A DNA stretch of 64,000 nt from Gossypium raimondii (lineage: Eukaryota; Streptophyta; Magnoliopsida; Malvales; Malvaceae). Both the position numbers and the translations under genes were made by a program. Below the pieces are notes generated by a model that searched no databases, was not told where the DNA came from, and worked only from the letters and a program-made list of their open reading frames with translations. Where the stretch lies: contig NC_068569.1 of assembly GCF_025698545.1 (NCBI RefSeq), forward strand, positions 5,952,001 through 6,016,000. The letters run 5' to 3'. Numbering within the stretch: the first letter of the stretch is position 1; each line of letters begins with the position of its first letter. Of this stretch, positions 1 to 11,768 are shown in pieces.

Positions 1-4
1 CTAG

Positions 5-3000
5 GTTGCTCGAGATGATGATCTTGCAGAGCAGATTGGGAAAGGTATATGTTTTGATCTTGTGGATCATGATAAAGTCAGGAGTTTTCATATTCAGAAG
101 CAGATGCCTTTCAATGTGTTTAAGGTATGACAGAAGAGACAAAAATATTGTCTTCTTGTGTGTTTAATGGTTATAGTTTTTTCGGGGAATTATTGGTTTC
201 TTCACTAAATTGGTACTCTCCTTTTCCTGTTTTCCTCTTGATTTCTACCTTTTTAATGGTGTTTCATTAACCATTTCAAGTTAAATCTCTAAGTTATCTT
301 CTCGTTCTTGTTTTTTATGATACGTTGGTTGTCCATGTTATGATTTTGTTCATGATTTACCATGTTTCCATATGCAGGAAGAGGTTGCTAGAGAGTTTGG
401 CATACCAGTGCAATTTCAGCGATTCTGGTTGTGGGCCAAGCGTCAAAACCATACCTACCGTCCAAACCGACCATTGACACCTTTGGAGGAAACACAATCT
501 GTAATATTCCTCAACATAAATTGTTATACCCTGGTTCAAAAGTCTTGTTTGAGGAGTATTGGTTTCTAGATTTAGCTTCAGTCATTGTTCAGCGTAGTAT
601 TGGATTTAATTAATTGGCTGTCTTCATTTGTCCTGCTTTGCTTTGCATGCCTTTCTCTCACACTGTGCATGCGTGCGTGTGTTGAATGAATATATATGTA
701 CAGACACAGATGTACTTATATATCAGTAAGTTTCCTTTAAAAAACACAGAATGATCAAGGAAGATGTGCTCTTTTTCTTTAGTTTGACAAGGATCTAATG
801 ATGTGCCTAATTGTCTCTTTCCTCACTGTAGGTTGGAGCCTTGAAGGAGGTATCAAATAAGGTTCACAACGCAGAACTAAAGTTGTTCCTGGAAGTTGAG
901 CTTGGACTGGTAATCTGGTTTGGCTTTTCTTAAGCAACATGTTTCTTCTTTGATGCTTAAACTCTCCGTCCAGTGGTGTTATTGACCTCATTCAGGATGC
1001 TAATTCTAGCCCCAAAACTAAAATTAAGAGATCCAGACAGCTAGGCCTAATTTGGTGTTCTAAAAACTTCCAAGTGCAAAAAATTCTGTTGTTAGAGTAG
1101 AAAGAAATAGAAGTTAGGCCTAGACCTTGAGGTTTTAAGCAATACACAGTAGAATCACTTATCTGCCCTTGAAAATACATGTTAGTGAGGTTTGAAACTG
1201 CCTGTATACTAGATTTTTTAGGCAAATTCTAGTTATGAATCTTGCCAAAGCCATTTGACCTTTTGTTTAAGTTTTGCCCCTTTAGCTTTATAATTTTTGG
1301 GTCTTCTTTTATTTGCATCATGATCTTAAACATGATTGTTCAGGATTTACGCCCAATTGCGCCACCATATAAGACAAAGGAAGATATTTTACTTTTCTTC
1401 AAGCACTATGATCCTGAGAAAGAAGAGCTTCGGTAGGTTGTCTCATGTTGTCTATTTGTGCTTGTCTTTTAGGTAATCATGTGAAATCTTATGCGGGTTA
1501 TCTTTCTGTTCTATTAGCTACGTTGGAAGGCTGTTCGTGAAAAGTGCAGGCAAGCCAACAGAAATTTTGTCCAGATTAAACAAAATGGCAGGGTATGCTC
1601 CTGATGAAGATATCAATCTTTACGAGGTTCGTATCAAATAATATCTTTTTGCAGTAGTGCAATTTCAGTTCTCTCTTTTATGCATGCATTTGAGGAGTTT
1701 TCTGCACAAGATTTTACTCTTTTTTCCTTTTGCTGTTTTACATATTTATACTAATTATGCTGATGGTTGAGACATCTTTTCCGTTTACTGGTTTTAGGTG
1801 GAATAAATCTGGCCTGTTCTAAACTGTTTTCCCTTGAACTGTTGATGGTTAACTTGTTTAATAGGACCCTGTATCAGGGGTGGAGTCAGGAAATTTGGAT
1901 TGTGGGGTCAATTTTTTAAAAATTAAAACATTTATAAAAGTCATATAAACTAATGCATAATGTTTTTTTCCCTGTTCTTCTTCCTCTACTTCACTTGTAT
2001 ACTTTCTTTTAAAATATTTTTTATTCTTGTTAAACATTTAAAACAAATAAACCTAAGCCTTAAAAATAAAATAAATAAATCTTACATAACAATCCTAATC
2101 TATCACAAGAAAAGCTACAATCCTAATTTTCTTGAGATCAATCAATAAAGCTTGAAAAGAAAGTAAGAGTTGTTACCTAAATTTTTTGCAAAAGCATATT
2201 TTTTATAAGACCATTTTCAAAATGTTTGTGGGGTCAATACACCAATTATATAATTCTTTTAAACTATAAGTAATATTTTTTAATTATTTCTTTGTGGGGT
2301 CAATTTATATGTGGCTCCGCCACTGTCCTGTATAACAGTATTTCTGTGGGTTGGACTGTGAAACGATGTTATTTGCTATCTGGTTAATTTGTTGCAGAAC
2401 CTGGTTGACTTTTGACATCTTTATGTGAAATAATACCTTGGTTCTGCTTTAATTTCCAGGAAATAAAGTTTGAGCCCAGTGTTATGTGTGAACCAATTGA
2501 CAAGAAAATCACGTTTCGTGCTAGCCAGGTATGCCTTGCATTTCATTTTGGAGCAGTTGTATTGATCTTTAAAGTGTTATATTCATCTATCATTTTCACT
2601 GCAGCTTGAGGATGGTGACATTGTTTGCTTTCAAAAGCCTCTCCCTGTTGAAAGTACTAATCAATACCGCTATCCTGATGTTCCTTCATTTCTGGAATAC
2701 GTGCATAATCGCCAGGTACATCCTCTACTGTTTTCTATTCAATGAGTTTATCAATTAATTTTCACTGGATGAGAACTGTGAATGTTGAACTCTCTGTCAT
2801 ATTGCTGCTTTTTGTATGATTGCCTTTTTAACGTTTTGCTTGAACTGAATAATGTGTGGTAGGTAAATTACTCGCGCTTCATTTTCTTAATCTGAAAACA
2901 ATTCAATCTTTCTAATCTTAGAAAAATGCATTTGGTGAATAAAAATAGTAGAAACACATTTAGATCAGTATTTTCTATTTAAAGAAACTATAAAAATTAT

Positions 3001-6000
3001 ATATAAGAACATAATTAATTTCCATATGCTTGTTTCACACATAAAATGCAGAGAATTGCTATATATATAAACCTAAAGGCAAGCGAAGGAAACTGCTGGT
3101 AGGAGTTTCTCTTGTTGAGTTGATTAATGTGTGCACCTCTTTTTCACTTTTATTAGCCTTTTTATTAATCTTCATTCCAACAGAAATTGGAAAAAATCAT
3201 AATAATCTTTGCCATGTACATTTTGCTCCTTTTCAAATCATGTGCAGGTCTATCATTATTTTGCATCTACTAATGGTGCTGCTTTTACCTTTATAGTCTT
3301 GAAACTACTTTAGCTTGCTTTTATATGCTACCCAAGCAGTTGCATGTTCGCCTGTTTATAAAAGGACACGCTTCTACAATTACTGTCATTCTAAATGCTT
3401 CTGATTTACTTTTCACTGCAGTTGAGTGCCTACTGTAAGTTGGTTCTGTGAATGGATAGATAGCATTTCATGTTTTCATTATTAAATATTATTTTTTAAT
3501 CATAAACATTTCTTTTCTTTCTTTAATAAATGAAAGGAGAAAAGCTTTATATATCTAAGCCCATTCTTCATAATATGTTGGTTGTGAATAAACTATTTCT
3601 ATTTATTTATTCAAGAAAAGGAGCTTAATTGAAATTTTAGGAAATAAATCCGGGTCATCTCAATTGAATTTTGTATGCATTCTTAATCCTCAATGAAACC
3701 CATGATTCTTAGACTAGAATCTTGTCCAATATATCTATGTAACAATTTAATAGTCATAAGAATCATTTAACCAAGAGGATTCTTTCAGGACTTGTGGTAT
3801 TCCTTTCATTTACCACCACCACTCCTTAAGGCTAATGGCCGACTGATCCAGTTACCTTTACATTGCTGGTTTGATTAGAGTAATGCTGTCTTTGGATTTT
3901 GTCTTAAGCTCATTAATTCAACAGCTAAACATCTTGGACTCTTGCCTGGGGTATATTTATTGTCAATGGATAGTCTTACATTGTCTTGGAGGATACAAGC
4001 CTTCAGTCATACTCATATGTGCTCTAATAAACTCTTTTGCTTCACCAGCTAAAGTAATATTAGCATTTCTTCTTATTCCTTTTATATGTTAGGTTGTACA
4101 CTTTCGGTCTCTGGAAAAACCCAAGGAAGATGATTTCTGTCTGGAGATGTAAGTTTCAGTTGCCTTTATTTTTTGTATTGACATATCTTTAGTAACTAAC
4201 TGGTAAATGGAGATTCATTCTGTTGTAATTTTTGCCATTATGTGTATGCGAAGATCTAAGCTTTCTACCCCTTTCTCTTTTGAATGTTTAGGTCAAGGCT
4301 TTATACTTATGATGATGTTGTTGAGAGAGTAGCTCAGCAACTTGGTTTGGATAATCCATCAAAAATCAGGCTTACATCACACAACTGTTACTCCCAGCAG
4401 CCCAAACCTCAGCCTATTAAGTATCGTGGAGTGGATCATTTGTCTGACATGCTGTTCCACTACAATCAGGTAATAATCAATTGACCTTAGTAATGCATAC
4501 TGAGAAGCCAAAAGGATGAAAGGGCTAAAAGCTAACCAACCTGTTGAATTTGTTATTTGACAGACATCTGATATTTTATACTTTGAAGTATTAGACATCC
4601 CTCTGCCAGAACTGCAAGGTTTGAAAACGCTGAAGGTAGCATTTCATCATGCTACAAAAGATGAAGTGAGTATGATCATATTATAGAATTGCAATGAATG
4701 ACATTAAAATTTTGTTTTAATGTAATAAAACTCTGTTCTGTCTGAGGCCAGGTTGTTATCCATACTATTAGGCTTCCAAAACAGAGCACTGTTGGTGATG
4801 TGATTAATGATCTTAAGACAAAAGTAAGCTTTCTTTCATTTCATTGGTTTAATGATCATGTTGAAAGAATGTAAGTTTTTGTGGGTCATTTCTAAATAGA
4901 GAGTAAAATCTGTGAATCATCATTTTGAAACAGGTGGAGTTGTCTCATCCTGATGCAGAATTGAGATTGCTTGAAGTTTTCTATAACAAGATCTACAAGG
5001 TGTGAGCGTCATCTTTTAACGGTTACATACACTAATCTCAGTGTTTGACAAAAATGTGAAATGAGCAAAGGGAACTTTTGTACATGTTCATTTGATTTGA
5101 GCTGATCTGGATGCCTATTAGCTGTATTGTTGAACATCATTGTTCTCAGTCCTTCAATGGAATTGGTTTTCTTATCGGTTTAAAACTACACATTGCTTGT
5201 TGAAAAGACAGTTTTCCCGTTTTGTTTCTTGAATTGCATGCTGCTGTATCTATCTTGCCTTGTTACTCTTCCTTGTATACTAATTTAGGGTATCCTTTGT
5301 TACGTGTTAATTTTTCCTCGCCTTCGTTTCGTGATATTTTATGTTTCTGTCTTGTTTCTGCAGATTTTCCCACCCAATGAGAAGATTGAGAATATAAATG
5401 ACCAATACTGGACACTACGAGCAGAAGAGGTCAGTTGCTCTTCCCCTCCCCCTTCTCTCTCACCTGTGCATATGCAACTCACACATCTGCTGTCTCCATC
5501 ATGCTGTGATAAGGAATCATTTTGTACTTATGGTCTTCTCTATGATATTGAGTGCTGGTTTTGATATTTTTTCCTCAATGTTACAGATACCAGAGGAAGA
5601 GAAAAATCTTGGTCCAAATGATCGCCTAATTCATGTATACCACTTTACAAAGGAAACAGCTCAGAACCAGATGGTAACAAGCTTGTTATAGTTTCACATA
5701 TCTGATTTTCTGTTGCCCTGTTTCCTGGTCACTATTATGTTTTCCTTACCACTTCTATTGCCTCTTGTTTTGACAGCAAATTCTGAATTTTGGAGAACCC
5801 TTTTTCTTGGTGATTCATGAAGGTGAGACTTTGGCCGAAATAAAAGTCCGTATACAGAGGAAGCTGCAAGTTCCCGATGAGGAGTTTGCTAAGGTTTGTC
5901 CCAATTGGGCTTGTGCTCACTGATTTACTCTAATCCTCCTCTCTTTTCTCCTCTTTTTGATTTGGGGCAAATCAGTTATAGATTGATGCATGCTAGGAAC

Positions 6001-6607
6001 TTCAATGGATACGTACACTGTTGATATATAATTTTTAAGTAGCCATTTTTCCTTTTCCTTTTCACTTTTGTTTTAGTTTTTCTATTTCCTTTCTTATTTA
6101 AATTTATTTGAAACCTATTTTCTTCAGTGGAAGTTTGCATTCCTCTCACTTGGTCGGCCAGAGTACCTTCAAGATTCTGATATTGTATCTAGTCGTTTTC
6201 AGGTGTGTGCAGTAGTTTATATACAGATTTTTGAAAATTATTCAAGTTTTATTACTATTTTACCTTTTCTTTTTTTTACATAAATTCAGAGAAGAGATGT
6301 TTACGGTGCTTGGGAGCAGTATCTTGGGTTGGAGCACTCTGACAATATTCCTAAAAGAGCTTATGCAATTAATCAGGTAATTTGCCTTTTATCAAAAAAA
6401 TATTGTTTCATCAGAATTTCAGTTAAGTATGCATCTAGCATTAGGGATTAGGATATTCTTTGGTTGCATATGCTTTTTCTCTGAGGCTATGATTAATCTA
6501 GCTGCTTTTTGGAAGGCCAAGATAGTTGATACTGTATTTTGATATTTTGCCATGCTTGGTTGCAGAACCGACACACTTTTGAGAAGCCAGTAAAAATCTA
6601 CAATTAG
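5..6607 (+). CDS. UBP12: Ubiquitin carboxyl-terminal hydrolase 12/13, C-terminal half (5' end off window)
   Basis: Cysteine protease of the USP/UBP family that removes ubiquitin from proteins; in plants UBP12/UBP13 act in flowering, clock, hormone and immune control. The window holds only the C-terminal ubiquitin-like (USP7-type) region; the N-terminal MATH and catalytic parts lie to the left. I read 18 exons: 5-124, 378-500, 832-909, 1344-1432, 1518-1626, 2460-2528, 2605-2715, 4093-4148, 4292-4469, 4564-4665, 4752-4823, 4934-4999, 5364-5429, 5587-5673, 5777-5893, 6128-6202, 6290-6376, 6566-6607. They sum to 1647 nt (548 residues plus stop), about half of the usual length near 1,100. Landmarks are FWLWAKRQNHTYRPNRPLTP, SHNCYSQQPKPQPIKYRGVD, NINDQYWTLRAEE and the terminal EKPVKIYN. 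Bases 1-4 are an intron end. No break was seen. UBP12 and UBP13 cannot be told apart from this half. Confidence 0.95.
1875..2325. mobile_element. hAT-like MITE in a UBP12 intron
   Basis: A 451-bp AT-rich insert in the intron between exons 1518-1626 and 2460-2528. Its ends are CAGGGGTGGAGTCAGG on the left and, reverse-complemented, CAGTGGCGGAGCCACAT on the right, an imperfect terminal inverted repeat of the type common in plant hAT-derived MITEs. It is flanked by CCCTGTAT (1867-1874) and TCCTGTAT (2326-2333), an 8-bp duplication with one mismatch, as hAT elements make. No transposase is present. The short ORF inside at 1960-2148 looks like chance. Confidence 0.85.
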
Positions 6608-8623
6608 GGAGCATTTTAGATTACCTTCCTTGATAAAACATAGCACAAAAATCAGGCTCTGGGCCTGGGTTATATAGAGTGGGGAGAACACTTCTAGCAA
6701 ATGACAATGTGAGGCAACTAGTTAGCGTGCGATTTGTTGGATATGTAATTCTTTTGGTAGTGGTGATTGGAAGGTATCTTTTGTCCTAATCAAAGTGTGC
6801 CATCTAGAAATGTCAGATTATGATCTGCTGATGCTTTTGTTACTTGCGTGTCTTTAAATGGAGGTCGAGGTTAAGGTCAAAGTTGCCTGTGTAAGTTGAC
6901 AGTACATAAACAAGATTTTGGAGTAGTGAAATATGTATAGAGAGAGGAGTATAGTCGGAACGTGGGAGGCTATTATCATTATTCCCCTCCCTTTGTTTGC
7001 TTCTTGATTTTGTCAATATAGATGATTGATTATGCATTTAGCAAAAATATTGGGCCTTTCAAATGGTTTTGAAATTTGATTGTCATTCTTTTCAAGCCTC
7101 TCTCGTATATCCAATTGCGTTAAATTTCATGGTCTGAGAATAAACAGTGTTCCTTAATCAAAATTCTAACCCATATTAGCTATTTCCTTTACAGTCAATT
7201 TAGTTGAATTTCTCCAATCCTGCATGATTTGCATATTATGTAATAGAGAACAAGGATTTAAGTGATCCAACTTTTATTGGTAAAAAGGTCCCAATTTGAC
7301 TCCTTTCTCCCCCCGACCCTCTGTTTTCACTACTTTTTTTTTTTTTTGAAACAACTGTTTTCACTACTTTTAAGTAACAACAAATAGGATGTTTTTCATT
7401 CCAATATTTAAAACGATCCTTAATCCTGCAGCTAACCTTTTAAATTTATTTGTCCTTTTTAAATAAGTGATATTTTTAATTATTCGTATATTTATTCTTG
7501 ATTCTATCAAAGCAATTTATCTTAGTTTTCCAAATTCGTACTTTTAAATAATATATTTAAAAATTACTTCCACATTCTACTCTTAACTAAATCAATCTTA
7601 GAACATGTATTTGAGCAAATCGAGAACAAAAGGATAAATATTAAATTTCATGTTTTTACATGAAATTTGGTAAATAATTTGATATATGAATTTTGATCAA
7701 GTACAATTATACAGGTTAAATTTTAATTGTGGTTAATATGTATATCTGAAGTTTTGATTTTGATTTAAATGTATATATTTAAAGAAATGAATAGAAACAT
7801 TTATTTTCATATTGGATTAGTATAGTTGTTTATGTATGTAAAATATCAATGTAAGATGGTGTTAATTTGATAACTTTATTAGTAATTTATAAAAATACAA
7901 TCAAATCAAAATGGTCATATATAAAATTGTATAAAATTAAAATTTATGTATGGGTTGCAGGGTCTTGACTTTCCTAAAATGAAAATTTTTTATTGAGGCT
8001 TTTAAAATTTTAAATTAGTATATGTAAAATTGTGCTTTGGTCTTCCTAAAATGATAAAGATTTATTTTAATTCTTTACAAATTATAAAGATATTGACTAC
8101 TGAAATTGTGAAATTATATTTTTATTATCGTAAAATTACAATTTAATTTCTATCTAGCTAAAATTTTCTTCTGAACTTTATGGTATTGTAAATTGATCAA
8201 ATTTCATTGATGTTTATCTCCAAAAAAAGAATATTTTTTTATATTTGTAAATTATTCACTTATTTGTTCTGAGATCGTTACTATGAATCTGTTATGCTTA
8301 AAATACATTAGTAATTTCCTTTACAATTTGAAAATGAACTTGCTATGTGAGAAATTCAATACAATAAAATATAAAGTAGCAATAATAATATTTTAATTTT
8401 TTACCTCTTATAAATAATATATGTTTACATATTTAAGCACTTTTACCCATGAAAAATTAGTCATTAAAATGGTCTGTAAGTAAAAAAATTACAAACTGTC
8501 ATTTTTTCTTAATCATAGGAGTGTTTAAATGTCAAGCGCCCATTTTTAAATTCTACCACTATTGACGCATGCGTTTCTTTACCGGTTAAAATTTTGTCAA
8601 TAATTCTTTGTAGATAATTTTTT
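6608..8623. other. UBP12 3' UTR and AT-rich intergenic DNA
   Basis: The first few hundred bases presumably hold the UBP12 3' UTR and its polyadenylation site. From about 7200 the DNA becomes very AT-rich, with runs of T and no exon-like reading frames on either strand. The ORF on the minus strand at 6419-6700 overlaps the last UBP12 exon and has no family signature. I see no gene here. Confidence 0.6.
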
Positions 8624-9954
8624 TTGGTAAACTCTTTACTTGTTGACCCACCTTTTAGGGCTCTTTTATCTTGGTCACTTAAAATGAAATTTTTGTAATT
8701 TTGTCACTTAACTTTTAAGGCGTTTTCATTTTTGTCACTTAATCGTAAAATTTCTAATAGTGATTGACTGTACGTATCATTTCACTTTCATTTTAGTCAC
8801 CCAACCTCTAGGTTGTTTTTATTTTGGTCACCCTAAAATATGTCATTTTTTAAGTACTGAATGATTGAGGTAAAAAAATTTAAGGATCAAAGTGAAAAAC
8901 AGTAGAAACTAAAATAGAGTATTAAAATTTGTCAATTTGTACTTTTTTATCACATTGTTGAATTTTTAAATTTCTTTTTTTCAATATTGAAATTTTAAAT
9001 TTAAAAACATAAAATTAATTAAATAAATTGTTGAAATTTTTATCCCTTGATAATGTTAATCGATTTGTTATTGTAATATTAAAATTAATTAAATTAATCT
9101 CCTAAATTTTATTTTATGGTTCCATATTTTTCTTAATGAAATTAATTTGATAACTCATATTTAATAATTGTCTGTGAAAATTTAACTTTTATTATTAAAT
9201 AATATCAAGTCTTCCATACTAAGCTAAAAAAAATTCAAATAATTAAATTAATTGCTTATTCTTTATTTGAGTAAAGAATATATGAAAATTTTTGGGTTTT
9301 GTTCGCATGGAGTGTAAAATTAATTAATTGTAGGGATTTTCTATGTTTTTAGCTTAGAATGAAAGACTCACGATCATATAATGAAAAAATTGGATTTAAT
9401 GTATAATTATTAAAGATGATTTATTTGAGTTGATTTTAATTTGGAAATATAAAATAAATTTTTAAGATTTAAAAGTTAATTAATTTAGTTAATCTCAACA
9501 TTACATAAACAAATCGGTTGATACTATCAATGGATAAAAATTTCAATAACATGTTTAATTGATTTTGATGTTTTGAAATTTAAAATTTCAATATTGAAAA
9601 ATAATTATAACTTTTGCTAAGGGGGTATACAAGTACAAATTGACAAATTTTAAAGCATTATTTTAGTTTCTACATTTTTTTCAATTTAATCCTTAATGTG
9701 TTTTACCCTATCAATATTATAAAAAATGATTTTTTTTGGGCGGCCAAAATGGAAGCAACCCAAAAGTTGGGTGACCAAAATGAAAGTATGAACATGATGT
9801 GACGTGTACAAGTTAATTGCCGTTAGAGATTTAACGGTTGAGTGACTAAAATGAAAGCGCTCTAAAACTTGAGTGACGAAATTGAAAGATTTCATTTTAG
9901 GGAACCAAAATAAAAACGTCTTAAAAATTAGGTGACCAACTAAGTAGTTTACCC
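8624..9954. mobile_element. Long-inverted-repeat (Mutator-like) non-autonomous element
   Basis: A 1331-bp foldback element. The left arm carries repeated units such as TTGGTCACTTAAAATGAAA and TTTTAGTCACCCAAC. The right arm carries the reverse-complement units (GGGTGACCAAAATGAAAG, GAGTGACTAAAATGAAAG). The inverted similarity runs inward for several hundred bases on each side (about 8930-9130 pairs with about 9440-9660). The ends read GGTAAACTCTTTACTTG and, on the opposite strand, GGGTAAACTACTTAGTTG. The flanks TAATTTTTT (8615-8623 and 9955-9963) match over 9 bp, the size Mutator-like elements duplicate, but the sequence is low in complexity. No transposase reading frame is present. Confidence 0.8.
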
Positions 9955-9963
9955 TAATTTTTT

Positions 9964-10989
9964 ATACAAAGTAGAGTTTTTTAATACCACACAAGTAGAA
10001 TTAAGAGATTGACAAATATTTTGTTTAAAATTAAAAAAAAAGTATAAAAAAATATGGCAACATCTTGATATTAATTGTGGAGTTACCATCAATATATCAA
10101 ATGATAATATTAATTTTTATAATTATTTAATATATAATCATGTGTTTTTAAATTATATTTAAAAATAATTAAAACACGCGACTTACCTATGAAATTATAA
10201 ATTAATATAAACTATCTATCAAATACTTATTTAATTATTTTTTAGTTATTTATAGTGTGATTAACATTTTCAGTTTTTTTTTCAAACGTGGGGATTAAGC
10301 ATCACCCGAAATCCGAACCTTGGCAGCGCCGGGAAGTGTGAGTAATTAAGCATCAGTGCATCACCCTATTTTCAGGAATTAAATATTTACTGTTTTATTT
10401 ATGTTTACAGTAACAAATATAAAATACTAAAATATGAATTACAATTAAAGTAAAAAAAAATTAAAGCTAATATAATAAAAAGGCAAAAATAAATACAAAA
10501 AAAATCACTCAAAATATAATATAAAATCATACATTAATATATAATAACTATTGTAATTATATTTGTTTAATTATTGAGGAAATTAAAATGTATTTGAGTG
10601 TACTCGAATTAATTATAGTATTGATATTAATTAAATTAAAACTTAATTAATTATTTTAATTATCTTTTATGTGTATAGTTATTTTATAGTTAAAAATGTT
10701 TTTTTTAAGAATTGAAAATGTTAGAGAAAATTTCATATATATTGGTGTGCAACTGTGCATTTATTGGGCACGAGGATACTATTAATTTTCATATTTTATT
10801 TTATTTATTTATATTTTTATGTGGTTTTACTGTTTTCGTGTCTACCCTCCCGTGGTTCCATATTTTATGTTATTTTGATTATTAAATATTGGTTTAAAAT
10901 ATTAAAAACGACATTCAACCGTGAATTCAAATCATAATTTTTAAGTATGATTTAATAATGGAAATTTAAGTTTGTAAACTCAATTTTTA
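9964..10989. other. AT-rich intergenic DNA upstream of the coiled-coil gene
   Basis: No coding sequence is visible. The stretch is mostly A/T. It has a short GC-richer patch at about 10290-10375 that contains GCATCACCCGAAATCCGAAC and resembles a scrap of an old retroelement. The part from about 10750 on should include the promoter of the next gene, but no clear TATA box stands out among the many AT runs. Confidence 0.5.
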
Positions 10990-11120
10990 TAATTGCAGAA
11001 CCACAGTCATCTCTCATCGCCAAACAAGCCTCGTCTTTCTCTTCCTTCTATTTTATCCCTTTCCCTCTCTCCTCCTTCCTATTGCCTCCAAGTTTCCGAC
11101 AGAGCAGGAAATCAAATAAG
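10990..11120 (+). other. Probable 5' UTR exon of the coiled-coil gene
   Basis: A pyrimidine-rich stretch with many TCT and CTT steps is typical of a plant leader exon. It ends AATCAAATAAG followed by GTAATTTTTG, a good donor. The partner acceptor is at 11732-11733 (TTGTTAG), giving a leader intron of 11121-11733. The start is a guess, since no transcript evidence is available. Confidence 0.55.
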
Positions 11121-11768
11121 GTAATTTTTGAAACCCTAAACTTGAACTTTTTGAGATTTTGAGTTATCTGCATCTGCACCATCACTCTTCAGTATTTGAT
11201 TTTTTCTGTTTTCGATACTACTACTGCTTGTTTCCCTGTCCCATCTTAATACTCTCTCTGTTTACTTTGTGGAGAAGAGAAATGCTTTTAAAAGCTATCG
11301 ATTTAGCGAAAATAGCAGACCGCTATGGCCGCTATTTTCCGTTACACAGCTATTTGTGGCCGTGATCTGCTGCTATCAATGTGAAATTTATTCACACAGC
11401 TGTTGAGGTCTTAAGCGGTGGTGGAAGGCGCCACCGCTATTTGAAACCCGCCTTGTATCATTGCTTTGTTGTGGGAAGTGGGAACTTAAATTTTGTATTG
11501 GGTGCTCACGGATTTCAGTATGAAGTTTCAATCTTTGGGTAGTTAGCTGAAATCTGAAGAAAGGTCTTGCTTATTAGTAAAGATCTGTATTTATGGATGT
11601 GTGGATAGTGAACCCTTTCTACTTGAAACTTAGCCCCTCCTCATGCAACAACTTATTACTGTTTTATATCCTTTTCTTGTGAACTAATGTGGCATGAGAT
11701 TTTGATTGTGGTTGCTGCTGTTATGCTTGTTAGGATCAACATTTGAAGCTTGTTTCAAAGCAACACTG

